Positions 24,753 to 33,297 are shown, numbered from the stretch's first letter. The stretch is 57,846 bases of DNA from Bacteroidales bacterium (GCA_016938235.1 JAFGVA010000021.1:1-57846), one strand, 5' to 3'. Program-made: numbers and translations. The notes: generated by a model not told the origin, from the sequence alone.

Positions 24753-26003
24753 ATGGCTTTCAAATTAAACAAAACTATTAATGGGAAATCGCTTTATTTA
24801 GTTGTATTCTTGAGTTTTATTATTTTGGTATTGTTATGGATGTTTCTCACACAGAGTATGTATGCCAGGGTAGAAGCACAGCAATATGTTCAGCTTAAGC
24901 ATATTGTAGATCGTAATAACAATTTAATATATAAGCTTTTAAATGGCTCTGAAAATCAAACTGATTCAATTGATGATTTAATTAAAACTCAAAAAGTTAT
25001 TGAAGACTGGGGGGCATTTAAGGTTGTTAACATCAAATCAGACTGGAAGTCGATATCCTATACTAAAACAGCACTAGCGGGTAATTATATATTTCAGGAT
25101 GACACTGTTGGTTTATTTCTTGCTGATAAAGAAAAAGCTATATCTGTATCAGGTCAAACTAAAATATATGGGACATGCTTTATACCCTCCATGGGAATTA
25201 AAAGCATATATGTTGATGGCAGCCCATATAGAAATGATAGGCTGTTATACGGTGAAAAACGTACAAGTAAGAAAAACTTACCAGAATTAAGTTCAGACTT
25301 GTTGAATTGGATTAATAAATCGTATGGTGGTGATTTTGGGATTAATGATTCAATAATTAATAAGAACCATCTATTTAAGGATAATATAATTCGATCATAC
25401 CGGGATAAGGCTTTGGTTATTTTTGATAAAGATAAACTAGTATTAAGGGATGTTTATTTGAAAGGGAAGATTATTGTTCAGTCAGACTCATTGATTATCA
25501 TTCGGAAAAGTTCTGTTTTGGAGGGAATTATAGTTGTTTCCCCAAAAATTATTGTTGAGAAAGGATTTGAAGGTAATCTTCAGCTATTTGCATCCGATTC
25601 GATTCTAATTGAATCAGATGTAAAATTAAACTATCCAAGTTTTGTGTCGGTACATAGTGAAAAATCAAAAAAGGGTTTTTGCTATATTGATGAGAATAGT
25701 CGGGTGGAAGGAGGGGTACTCTGTGCTGCTGATGTTGAATCAGGAAGTAAATCTGCAGAATTGTTTTTAGCCGAAAATTCGACAGTTTGTGGAATTGTCT
25801 ATTGCCAGGGCAGCATAAGTATGAATGGTAATGTTTTAGGATCTGTCTATACGAATCAATTTCATCTAAAAACAAGAAAGGGATATTACGAGAATGTTTT
25901 AAACGATGCAGAAATAAATCCTTTAAAGCTTACACCTACATTTCTAGTTCCAAAAATATTAGAATCAAAAACTGAATGGGGAGTACTTGAATGGTTAGAT
26001 TAA
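24753..26003 (+). CDS. Membrane-anchored beta-helix protein, possibly replacing GspK/PilX
   Basis: A 416-residue protein I cannot place in a named family. A single hydrophobic helix at about 14-36 follows a short basic N-terminus; it lacks the Gly and Glu5 of a prepilin site but is otherwise pilin-stalk-like. A mixed region comes next (40-215). Residues 220-375 have short repeating hydrophobic/Gly strands (LVLRDVYLKGKIIV, LIIIRKSSVLEGIIVV, ILIESDVKLN, CYIDENSRVEGGVLCAADV, LAENSTVCGIVYCQGSISMNG). These look like a right-handed beta-helix of bactofilin or PilX-like type. It precedes the two minor pseudopilin genes and overlaps the next by 13 nt, the place where gspK/pilX genes commonly lie. Confidence 0.6.
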   Translation: MAFKLNKTINGKSLYLVVFLSFIILVLLWMFLTQSMYARVEAQQYVQLKHIVDRNNNLIYKLLNGSENQTDSIDDLIKTQKVIEDWGAFKVVNIKSDWKSISYTKTALAGNYIFQDDTVGLFLADKEKAISVSGQTKIYGTCFIPSMGIKSIYVDGSPYRNDRLLYGEKRTSKKNLPELSSDLLNWINKSYGGDFGINDSIINKNHLFKDNIIRSYRDKALVIFDKDKLVLRDVYLKGKIIVQSDSLIIIRKSSVLEGIIVVSPKIIVEKGFEGNLQLFASDSILIESDVKLNYPSFVSVHSEKSKKGFCYIDENSRVEGGVLCAADVESGSKSAELFLAENSTVCGIVYCQGSISMNGNVLGSVYTNQFHLKTRKGYYENVLNDAEINPLKLTPTFLVPKILESKTEWGVLEWLD

Positions 26004-26353
26004 ATTTAAAAATATTTGTCAAAGGATCAATTATTGAACCAGTTGTTGCGATTGTAATAATGGTTATGGTTTTTGGATTTGCAATGGTTTTCCTTTCGAA
26101 GTACAGTACAATATATGATCTTAAAGCAATAAATGTTGCGAATGAAATGATCGATCAAGAGTTATATAATGTAGTTGTTTTGTTGGATTTAAATACTGAT
26201 GATGTAGTTAATGGAGCTTTGGTTTTGAAGAAAAATATAGAGGTGAATAAAATGGAAAATATTTTATTTATAAATTTTGTAGTTAATGATAGAGAAAATA
26301 AGATTATATCAAAGCGTCAAATAATTTTACCAATGGGTTATATTACTTTCTAA
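25991..26353 (+). CDS. Minor pseudopilin with variant cleavage site (GspI-like)
   Basis: A 120-residue protein. After an 11- or 12-residue leader comes KGSIIEPVVAIVIMVMVFGFAMV, a pilin-type helix. If cut after Lys11 the acidic residue is at +5 (G-S-I-I-E); if cut after Gly12 it is at +4. Either is a departure from the normal G|FTLLE site. A short C-terminal beta part follows. Minor pseudopilin GspI has a similar length and the sequence 'KGFTLLEVLVAL'. The 5' end overlaps the beta-helix gene by 13 nt. It probably belongs to the pseudopilus tip with the next gene product. Confidence 0.65.
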   Translation: MVRLNLKIFVKGSIIEPVVAIVIMVMVFGFAMVFLSKYSTIYDLKAINVANEMIDQELYNVVVLLDLNTDDVVNGALVLKKNIEVNKMENILFINFVVNDRENKIISKRQIILPMGYITF

Positions 26354-26385
26354 TTATATATAATTGTAAAGCTTATAAGGAGACT

Positions 26386-26859
26386 ATGAAAAAATTACCT
26401 GGTTTTACCATATTGGAGACTTTATTAACTGTATTATTAACAAGCATAATACTTTCATTGAGCTTTTTGTATTTCAATTCCTTTCAAAAATATTTACACC
26501 TTAATAGCAAAAACTTAGAATATGAAACTTCAATTCTTCGATTTGAGAGTTTACTCAATTACGATTTAGACAGATGTGTTTATGTTTTACTTGATGCAGA
26601 TAAAGAAATAGCCTTAACAATAGAAAACGAAGAAATTATTTATAGTTTAACAGATAGATACTTCGTCAGGAAGGGAAATAAATCTTTCGACACCTTAAAT
26701 ATAAATTCAGGTAATTTGTCAGTGAATTATTATCCAAATACCGATTTGATAACAGGAATTAAAATCGAGTTTGATGACATTAACAATACCAAACGTCTCT
26801 ATTATTCAATAAAAAAGTACTCCGAGAAAGATATATTTATGGATTATATGAGAAGATAA
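26386..26859 (+). CDS. Minor pseudopilin (GspJ/PilW-like)
   Basis: A 157-residue protein with a perfect prepilin motif: leader MKKLPG, then FTILETLLTVLLTSIILSLSF (Glu at +5). The stalk helix runs to about 50, followed by a beta-rich head with 'LLNYDLDRCVYVLL', 'IIYSLTDRYFVRKGN', 'GIKIEFDD' strands. The RFESLLNYDLDR segment resembles the 'l..dlrra' region of GspJ/PilW. It is the second canonical prepilin site in the operon, and AAGGAGA lies 4-10 nt upstream, one of the few strong ribosome sites here. Probably a tip subunit. Confidence 0.75.
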   Translation: MKKLPGFTILETLLTVLLTSIILSLSFLYFNSFQKYLHLNSKNLEYETSILRFESLLNYDLDRCVYVLLDADKEIALTIENEEIIYSLTDRYFVRKGNKSFDTLNINSGNLSVNYYPNTDLITGIKIEFDDINNTKRLYYSIKKYSEKDIFMDYMRR

Positions 26860-26876
26860 AACGACCACCAAATATT

Positions 26877-28019
26877 ATGGCGATAAAAATTAAAGACATA
26901 CAGAAAAAATCTCATGATGTTTCTAAAACAACCAAGAATAGGAATCTCTTGGACTTCTTGAATAAAGATATTTCTTTAAAAAGGAGTGGGCTATCTGATA
27001 AGAAGAAAGAACGTTTTTATGGTGAATTATCGATCCTAGTAAATTCAGGAATAGATCTGGCGTCATCCTTACAGATAATAATAGACCAGGAGAAAAATTC
27101 GACAACATTAAAGATTTATGAGAATTTACTGAATGAGCTTATCAGAGGCTCAAGCTTTTCAAATGCGATGAGAAGTAATAGAGTGTTCTCAGAATATGAA
27201 TTCTACAATATCCGTATAGGTGAGGAAAGTGGGACTATTGCTGTAGCCCTTGATGAGCTTGCAAAGCATTACAAAACTAAAATGAAACAAAGGAGACAAC
27301 TTATAAGTGCTCTTTCATATCCTATTTTGGTAATTATTGTTGCTGTAGCAGCAGTTGTTTTTATGTTAAATGTAGTTGTACCTATGTTTGCAGGCGTTTT
27401 CCAAAGATTTGGGGGAGAGCTCCCTGGCATTACTACAACAATATTGAAAATATCAGATTTTTTAAAAAACAATGTAATTCTAATTTTACTGATTCTAATA
27501 GGAGTATTTTTATTATCCAAATATGCCAAGCGTTTTGAATGGTATAGAAAATTTGCGACTGATATATTGTTAAAAACCCCAATATTTGGAAATTTATTCC
27601 TAAAAATAAACCTTTCACGTTTTTGCAGCTCACTCTATTTGTTAGAATCCTCCGGGGCACCTCTGATTGACGCACTCGATCTCGCAAATAAGATGATTCG
27701 TTTTTATCCTCTCAACAAGGCGATAGAAGGTACTTCTGAGAAGATATCAGTCGGTGGGAGTATGCATGAAAGTATGAAGAAGTACAAAATATTTGATGCT
27801 CAAATTATTTCCTTAATAAAAGTAGGCGAAGAAACCGGCAAGCTCGAATATATATTGAAGCAGTTACACGAGCAATATTCAGAAGAAATAGAACATAGAA
27901 CAAAACAACTAGGTAGTCTTTTGGAACCTTTGTTAATATTGGGGGTAGGTTTAATGGTAATGGTTATATTAATTGCGATGTATTTACCCCTGTTTAAGCT
28001 TAGTACCTCGATTATTTAG
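26877..28019 (+). CDS. gspF: Inner-membrane platform protein GspF/PilC
   Basis: A 380-residue protein with two T2SSF domains. The first covers about 45-170 (FYGELSILVNSGIDLASSLQII, IRIGEESGTIAVALDELAKHY). The second covers about 240-370 (LSRFCSSLYLLESSGAPLIDALDLANKM, ISLIKVGEETGKLEYILKQLHEQY). Three membrane helices lie at about 145-170, 198-215 and 348-372, and the characteristic ELPGITTTIL follows the first. It anchors the assembly ATPase in the inner membrane. It is the last gene of the operon and is followed by 20-bp tandem repeats and the convergent glmS. Confidence 0.93.
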   Translation: MAIKIKDIQKKSHDVSKTTKNRNLLDFLNKDISLKRSGLSDKKKERFYGELSILVNSGIDLASSLQIIIDQEKNSTTLKIYENLLNELIRGSSFSNAMRSNRVFSEYEFYNIRIGEESGTIAVALDELAKHYKTKMKQRRQLISALSYPILVIIVAVAAVVFMLNVVVPMFAGVFQRFGGELPGITTTILKISDFLKNNVILILLILIGVFLLSKYAKRFEWYRKFATDILLKTPIFGNLFLKINLSRFCSSLYLLESSGAPLIDALDLANKMIRFYPLNKAIEGTSEKISVGGSMHESMKKYKIFDAQIISLIKVGEETGKLEYILKQLHEQYSEEIEHRTKQLGSLLEPLLILGVGLMVMVILIAMYLPLFKLSTSII

Positions 28020-28085
28020 GCATATTTAATAATCGCAACCTTCATTTTCAAACTCCTCTAACTTAGTATGCAAAGTTTATCGGGA

Positions 28086-28165
28086 TGTCCAAACTTTAAT
28101 ATTGTTGTCCAAACTTTATTATTTGTGTCCAAACTTTATTATCTAACTCCAAACTATGCCAAAGG
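28086..28165. repeat. 20-bp tandem repeat, about 3.5 copies
   Basis: Units begin TGTCCAAACTTTA at 28086, 28106 and 28126, and a decayed unit (ACTCCAAACTATG) starts at 28146; period exactly 20 bp. Just upstream, GCAAAGTTT (28071-28079) is inverted relative to CCAAACTTT. The array fills the gap between the convergent gspF and glmS genes. No spacers are present, so it is not CRISPR. Confidence 0.85.
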
Positions 28166-28175
28166 CGCAGGTAAT

Positions 28176-30011
28176 TTATTCAACAGTTACCGATTTTGCT
28201 AAATTTCTTGGCTGGTCAACATTGCAACCCCTCATTACCGCAATATAATATGAAAACAATTGAAGAGGAATGACACTTAAAAGGGCCGAAAATACCGGAT
28301 TTGTTTCCGGAATCTCAAATACATGATCAGCCATTTTTCTGATAACAGTATCTCCTTTTGTAACTACAGCTATTATTTTACCATTTCTGGCTTTTACCTC
28401 CTGCACATTACTTACAATCTTCTCATACGAAGAGTCTTTAGTGGCAACCACCACCACAGGCATTTTCTCATCGATAAGAGCAATTGGCCCGTGTTTCATC
28501 TCTGCAGCAGGGTATCCCTCGGCATGAATATATGATATTTCTTTGAGTTTTAAAGCTCCTTCTAATGCTACAGGAAATAAATAACCTCTTCCCAGGTATA
28601 ACGAATTTGTGGAATCTTTATAAAGTTCCGCGGCTTCTTTTATGATTAAACTATTTTGTAAAATTTCTTCAATTTTTTCAGGTATCAGGTTGAATTCTTT
28701 AATAAGATTCTGATAGCTTGAATCAGAGATTAACTCTTTACTTCTCCCTATGGTAATAGCCATCATGGCTAAAACAGTAACCTGGCAGGTAAATGCTTTG
28801 GTTGAGGCTACACCAATTTCAGGACCAGCATGGGTATAAACCCCGGCATGGGTTTCCCTCGGTATAGAAGAACCTACAACATTGCAAATTCCAAGAACAA
28901 GAGCGCCTTTTTCTTTCGCCAACTGTATTGCTGCCAATGTGTCGGCAGTTTCACCACTCTGACTTATTGCAATAACAACATCGTCTTTGTTTATTATGGG
29001 GTTTCTGTATCTGAATTCCGAAGCATATTCTACCTCAACAGGTATTCTGGCCAAATCTTCAAATAAATATTCGCCTACTAAACCAGCATGCCATGAAGTT
29101 CCACAGGCTATTATTAATATTCTTTTTGCCTCTATTAATTTAGGCATTACCTCGTAAAGGCCCCCTAAATGTATCTTGTCGTTTTCGGTTTTTACTCTGC
29201 CTCTAAAGGTATCATTAATAGATCGGGGCTGTTCAAAAATTTCTTTAAGCATAAAGTGCTCATAGCCACCTTTATCTATTTCACCAATATCAATATTAAG
29301 CTCCTGAATAATGGGGGTTTGCGATTTATTGTGGTCTGTTTTTAAAGTGAGCTGATCTTTTGTAATAACAGCAACATCCCCATCGTTCAGATAAATAACA
29401 CTTTTAGTGTATTCAACAATTGGAGTAGCATCGGATGCTAAAAAGTACTCTTCGTTTCCTACTCCAATCACTAAGGGGCTGCCTTTTCTTGCAGCAATTA
29501 ACTTGTCCGGCTCATCAGAGCATATTATAACCAAACCATAGGCTCCAATTACTTTCGATAATGCCAGACGCACAGCTAATTCGGCATCAACTGCACCTTT
29601 TTCATAAATGTATTCAATCAGGTTTGCCAGTACTTCGGTATCGGTTTCACTTTTGAAAGTAACACCAAACGAAGTCAGCTTATCTCTTAATCGGGAATAA
29701 TTTTCAATAATTCCGTTATGAATTATGGTGAATTTCCCATTCATCGACATGTGAGGGTGGGCATTTACATCATTTGGTTCACCATGTGTTGCCCATCTTG
29801 TATGGCCGATACCAATATTTCCTGTGAGATCATCATTCCCAATAAAGGCTTCTAAATCAGCTACTTTCCCTTTTCTTTTGTAGACTTTGGTTTTTTTGTT
29901 CCAAATAGATACTCCTGCTGAATCATATCCTCGATACTCAAGCCTTTTTAGTCCGTTTATTAATATTGGGAGGGCCTGTCTTTCACCAATATATGCAACA
30001 ATTCCACACAT
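28176..30011 (-). CDS. glmS: Glutamine-fructose-6-phosphate aminotransferase (isomerising)
   Basis: A 611-residue enzyme, the normal length. The N-terminal glutamine amidotransferase class II domain starts MCGIVAYIG with nucleophile Cys2, then RGYDSAGV and GHTRWATHG. Two SIS domains follow (CGTSWHAG, ISQSGETADT; LGRGYLFPVALEGALKLKEISYIHAEGYPAAEMKHGP), ending in KSVTVE. It makes glucosamine-6-phosphate, the entry to peptidoglycan and LPS amino sugars. It lies 2 nt after the DUF4270 lipoprotein gene on the same strand, so it is translated from the same message. No glmS ribozyme is seen upstream. Confidence 0.97.
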   Translation of the reverse strand: MCGIVAYIGERQALPILINGLKRLEYRGYDSAGVSIWNKKTKVYKRKGKVADLEAFIGNDDLTGNIGIGHTRWATHGEPNDVNAHPHMSMNGKFTIIHNGIIENYSRLRDKLTSFGVTFKSETDTEVLANLIEYIYEKGAVDAELAVRLALSKVIGAYGLVIICSDEPDKLIAARKGSPLVIGVGNEEYFLASDATPIVEYTKSVIYLNDGDVAVITKDQLTLKTDHNKSQTPIIQELNIDIGEIDKGGYEHFMLKEIFEQPRSINDTFRGRVKTENDKIHLGGLYEVMPKLIEAKRILIIACGTSWHAGLVGEYLFEDLARIPVEVEYASEFRYRNPIINKDDVVIAISQSGETADTLAAIQLAKEKGALVLGICNVVGSSIPRETHAGVYTHAGPEIGVASTKAFTCQVTVLAMMAITIGRSKELISDSSYQNLIKEFNLIPEKIEEILQNSLIIKEAAELYKDSTNSLYLGRGYLFPVALEGALKLKEISYIHAEGYPAAEMKHGPIALIDEKMPVVVVATKDSSYEKIVSNVQEVKARNGKIIAVVTKGDTVIRKMADHVFEIPETNPVFSALLSVIPLQLFSYYIAVMRGCNVDQPRNLAKSVTVE

Positions 30012-30013
30012 AA

Positions 30014-31450
30014 TTAGTAAGTTGTATTTGTGTAAATAACTCTTAAGTAAGCGGGTTTTATATCAGAAATGCCGGAGTTAAGAACTACTCTGCCCGGTAC
30101 CTTATATTCCCTGAAGGAACTACTTGTGATATTATTTACAGCAGCCATTAAATAAAATCTTGCACGATATTGATTATCATCATCCTGCAAGTATTGATGT
30201 ACATATTCTGTCAGGTTTATTCTGTATTCCAGTGTACTATCATTAAAATATCCTTTAAAATATCCCCAACTTATATTATCATCTTCAATAGAGTATCCAT
30301 CAGGGTAACCAGGGGCAGCGCCCTTTATGGTTAATCGTCCCGGAACAAAGAAATTAGTTGTATCGAGCAGTTCTCTGTTGACTGGTAAAACAAGTTCTGC
30401 TAAATTAATTCCCAGACTATCTGATCGGATGGTTTTAAAAGTTTCCAGTTCAGGTATTTTAAGATAACCCCTGGCACCACCAAGCGATTGAACATAGAAG
30501 TTTTGTCCCTGATTTACGGTATCGTTTAATATTGTTCCAAATGGACCATAAGGTACATTGTTACTTTCGTTTTTATAAAAACACTGGTATTTATTAATTG
30601 CAAATGTAGAATACTGGGTTGTTATTGAATCATTCTTCTCTGACTTAGGGAAATGATAGATTCGCTCATATTCAACTACCATTTTTGAATCGTTGTAAAA
30701 GAAATTCTCAATTCCTCCGGTTTCATTTTTTGGTTGAGATTTTATATAAAATCCCGGAAATTTTTGGTGAAAATCGTAGGCTGAGCTATATAGGTCATTT
30801 GCGTATATAAAAGTTGTATCCATTAGCGATTCAGCATAATCATCATCTAATTCAACAATCAGGTAATAATAGCCGCTGTCAATTCCCTCTATATCGTAAT
30901 GGTCAATAAAAACTTTATGAGTTGTGCTGTTGGCAACATTAAGGTTAAAATTGAATTTGTCAGATTCCAGGGCATATTCGGTATTGTATGTGCTTGAATA
31001 GGAAATAGTTTTTGTTAAAGGGTATAATTCAACATCAAAACCATTTTCTCCACCGAAAATTTTATCATCGTCAATTTTGAAATAAAATTTACAGTTTTTA
31101 TAAGTATCAGAACAAGTATCAACATGGCTGTAATAATTATCGGAGTTAAAACCAAGCTCCATAGTCAGGTTAACCGAAGTTTCACCGAAAATGGGGTCTA
31201 TTACATAACCTATCGGACAATTATCTGTCGAGGTTTCCGAAGTTGTCGTGGTTGATGAGGGATAAATTGCTGTGCCCGGAAAACCTTGTAAAGTATAACA
31301 TTCAACTGTGAATGTATCTGCACCGGCAGGTTTAATGTCAGCCTCAGGTAAAATATTTGCACCCAGATTTATAGGTTCGTCTTCACAGGAATTTAAGAAA
31401 ACCACACAACCAAGAGTTATCAAAACTCCGGCATAAAAGAATTTGTTCAT
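30014..31450 (-). CDS. DUF4270-family lipoprotein
   Basis: A 478-residue lipoprotein. The frame is open 147 nt further upstream, but the ATG at 31450 directly yields a clean lipoprotein signal (MNKFFYAGVLITL, lipobox Cys22 in FLNSC); the longer version would bury it and overlap the previous gene by over 100 nt. The mature part starts with EPINLGANILPEAD and has the beta-rich layout and C-terminal 'PAYLRVIYT' ending of DUF4270 proteins, which occur almost only in Bacteroidota. Function unknown; likely on the outer membrane. It is cotranscribed with the GT5-like gene upstream (16-nt gap) and glmS downstream. Confidence 0.85.
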   Translation of the reverse strand: MNKFFYAGVLITLGCVVFLNSCEDEPINLGANILPEADIKPAGADTFTVECYTLQGFPGTAIYPSSTTTTSETSTDNCPIGYVIDPIFGETSVNLTMELGFNSDNYYSHVDTCSDTYKNCKFYFKIDDDKIFGGENGFDVELYPLTKTISYSSTYNTEYALESDKFNFNLNVANSTTHKVFIDHYDIEGIDSGYYYLIVELDDDYAESLMDTTFIYANDLYSSAYDFHQKFPGFYIKSQPKNETGGIENFFYNDSKMVVEYERIYHFPKSEKNDSITTQYSTFAINKYQCFYKNESNNVPYGPFGTILNDTVNQGQNFYVQSLGGARGYLKIPELETFKTIRSDSLGINLAELVLPVNRELLDTTNFFVPGRLTIKGAAPGYPDGYSIEDDNISWGYFKGYFNDSTLEYRINLTEYVHQYLQDDDNQYRARFYLMAAVNNITSSSFREYKVPGRVVLNSGISDIKPAYLRVIYTNTTY

Positions 31451-31466
31451 ATGAGAGAATCTGTTT

Positions 31467-32270
31467 TTAACCCAATAATTCGTCATAAAAAGCCGAATAG
31501 GCATCAAGATATTCTTCTTCCGACTTGTAATCGAGTTGTGGAACGGGTAATTTTTTGACATAGTCAGCAATCTCTGGGTTAACTTTTTCGCTGCCAAAGA
31601 TAACTCCGTCGGAGAAATTTACACCCAATTTAACAAAATTTGTGTATGTTGGGTTTGTTATAACATCCAAATCCTTTTTATTAATACCATCCCAGCTCAA
31701 TTTCTCCTTTAATCTGGAATTTAAAGCTGATGTAAACTCGGTATCGTAAATTGAGCTTACCATCTTTGTATTCTGAAACAGGGGATCATCGTGATAATAT
31801 TGCTTGATATATATAGGCAGCAGGCTTGTAAACCAACCATGACAATGAATTAAGTCAGGGGCCCATTGTAACTTCTTAACAGTTTCTACAACACCACGTG
31901 TAAAAAATATGGCACGCTCATCATTGTCCTCAAAAAAGTTGCCTGTTTTATCCTGCAAAGTATACTTCCGTTGAAAAAAATCTTCGTTATCGATGAAATA
32001 TACCTGCATTCTGGCAGCCTGTATAGATGCAACCTTAATTATTAAAGGATGGTCATTGTCATCTATTATCAGATTCATACCAGATAAGCGTATCACTTCA
32101 TGTAACTGATTTCGCCTTTCGTTAATACAGCCAAACCTTGGCATAAACGTTCTAATTTCTTTTCCCCTTTCCTGTATACCTTGCGGAAGATTCCTCGCTA
32201 TCACTGACATTTCTGTTTCGGGGAGATAAGGAGTTATTTCTTGGGAAACGAATAATATTCTTTTGGTCAT
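31467..32270 (-). CDS. GT5 glycogen/starch synthase-like protein, catalytic N-terminal half only
   Basis: A 267-residue protein matching the N-terminal Rossmann half of GT5 starch/glycogen synthases: ILFVSQEITPYLPETEMSV, RTFMPRFGCINER, FFTRGVVETVKKLQWAPDLIHCHGWFTSLLP, then a region normally followed by the second half. The K-x-G-G-type sugar-nucleotide motif of full enzymes is altered (here PETEMS) and the C-terminal GT-B domain is absent; full enzymes are about 480 residues. It ends in an acidic helix. This may be a regulatory or substrate-binding remnant. It is the first gene of an operon with DUF4270 and glmS, divergent from panC. Confidence 0.8.
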   Translation of the reverse strand: MTKRILFVSQEITPYLPETEMSVIARNLPQGIQERGKEIRTFMPRFGCINERRNQLHEVIRLSGMNLIIDDNDHPLIIKVASIQAARMQVYFIDNEDFFQRKYTLQDKTGNFFEDNDERAIFFTRGVVETVKKLQWAPDLIHCHGWFTSLLPIYIKQYYHDDPLFQNTKMVSSIYDTEFTSALNSRLKEKLSWDGINKKDLDVITNPTYTNFVKLGVNFSDGVIFGSEKVNPEIADYVKKLPVPQLDYKSEEEYLDAYSAFYDELLG

Positions 32271-32299
32271 ATTATTTTAAGTTGTTCAGAAATATCATG

Positions 32300-32307
32300 C
32301 AAAATTA
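32300..32307 (-). promoter_or_regulatory. Candidate -7 box for the GT5-DUF4270-glmS operon
   Basis: Read on the minus strand, the sequence is TAATTTTG, a match to TAnnTTTG, 30 nt before the start codon at 32270. No TTG at the -33 spacing is obvious. Confidence 0.35.
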
Positions 32308-32417
32308 CTAAAAATTATCTTGCCGTGAAAATCTATCTATTTCCCAGTTTTTGTTGGTATATATAACTTGTTGAATTAAGCAGAGTATATTTCGTAAATG
32401 TTGCTTTGAAAAATATT

Positions 32418-32425
32418 TATCTTTG
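32418..32425 (+). promoter_or_regulatory. Candidate -7 box for panC
   Basis: TATCTTTG matches the TAnnTTTG consensus 17 nt before the panC ATG, giving a short leader. TTG at 32401 is closer than the usual -33 spacing. Confidence 0.35.
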
Positions 32426-32442
32426 AGCCCGATTTTTTTGCT

Positions 32443-33285
32443 ATGAAAATTTTAAAAACAATTTCTGAGCTTCGGTCAGAGCTTAACAGGTATAACCAAA
32501 AGAACCTGCGTATTGGGTTTGTTCCTACAATGGGAGCACTGCACGAAGGTCATCTTTCGCTGGTTAAACAAAGTGTATCTGAGAATTTTGTGACTGTTGT
32601 GAGTGTTTTTGTAAACCCAACTCAGTTTAATGATAAAAAAGATCTGGAACGATATCCCAGAGACCTGGAAAAAGATTGCAAACTCCTTAAACCGGTTGGC
32701 TGTAATCTTGTTTTTGCTCCATCGGTTGATGAAATGTATCCCGAACCGGATACCCGCAGGTTCGACTTTGGTGAACTTGAAACAGTTATGGAGGGAGCTC
32801 ATCGACCCGGACATTTTAACGGAGTGGGGCAAATCGTATCAAAGTTATTTGATATTGTTCAGCCAAACAGAGCATACTTCGGTTTAAAGGATTTTCAACA
32901 GTTGGCAATAATTCGTAAGCTGGTTAAAGACTATCATTATCCTGTCGAAATTGTACCCTGTGCAATTGTTCGTGAATCAGATGGCCTGGCCATGAGTTCA
33001 AGAAATATGCTTTTAACTGAGGAACATCGAAATGCCGCCCCTTTTATATACCATACTCTGAATAAGTTGCAAGAGTTAACGATAAATTCAACAACGGCAG
33101 CGAAAGAATTTATCCGGAAACAGTTTGCTGAAAATAAATTTCTTGATTTAGAATATTTTGAAATTGTTGATGATGAAAACCTTCAGCCAGTGGATTTTAT
33201 AGAAAAAAACAGGACTTATTCGGCATGCATTGCTGTCTTTGCCGGAAAAATCAGATTAATAGATAATGTTCAATTAAATTCGTAA
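32443..33285 (+). CDS. panC: Pantothenate synthetase
   Basis: A 280-residue enzyme of normal length. It shows FVPTMGALHEGHLSLV with the HxGH ATP motif (His34, His37), VVSVFVNPTQFN, GVGQIVSKLFDIVQPNRAYFGLKDFQQL, and the KMSKS-like LAMSSRN. It condenses pantoate and beta-alanine to pantothenate. The aspartate decarboxylase gene that supplies beta-alanine follows after 12 nt, so the two steps are made together. Confidence 0.97.
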   Translation: MKILKTISELRSELNRYNQKNLRIGFVPTMGALHEGHLSLVKQSVSENFVTVVSVFVNPTQFNDKKDLERYPRDLEKDCKLLKPVGCNLVFAPSVDEMYPEPDTRRFDFGELETVMEGAHRPGHFNGVGQIVSKLFDIVQPNRAYFGLKDFQQLAIIRKLVKDYHYPVEIVPCAIVRESDGLAMSSRNMLLTEEHRNAAPFIYHTLNKLQELTINSTTAAKEFIRKQFAENKFLDLEYFEIVDDENLQPVDFIEKNRTYSACIAVFAGKIRLIDNVQLNS

Positions 33286-33297
33286 CTTTGCTGCATT

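Noticed and set aside
16638-28019. Interpretation as a retractile (twitching) type IV pilus or competence pilus
   Set aside because: No PilT-like retraction ATPase and no ComEA/ComEC-type gene are present in the window. A secretion-type assembly is the simpler reading, though a PilT elsewhere cannot be excluded.
28086-28165. CRISPR-like array
   Set aside because: The repeats are contiguous 20-mers with no spacers and no cas genes nearby.
31451-31597. 49-residue N-terminal extension of the DUF4270 protein
   Set aside because: It overlaps the upstream gene by over 100 nt and would hide an excellent lipoprotein signal that starts at 31450.
33283-33290. TAACTTTG as a panD promoter
   Set aside because: It includes the panC stop codon, lies only 7 nt before the panD ATG and has no -33 element. 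It is more likely a chance match within an operon.
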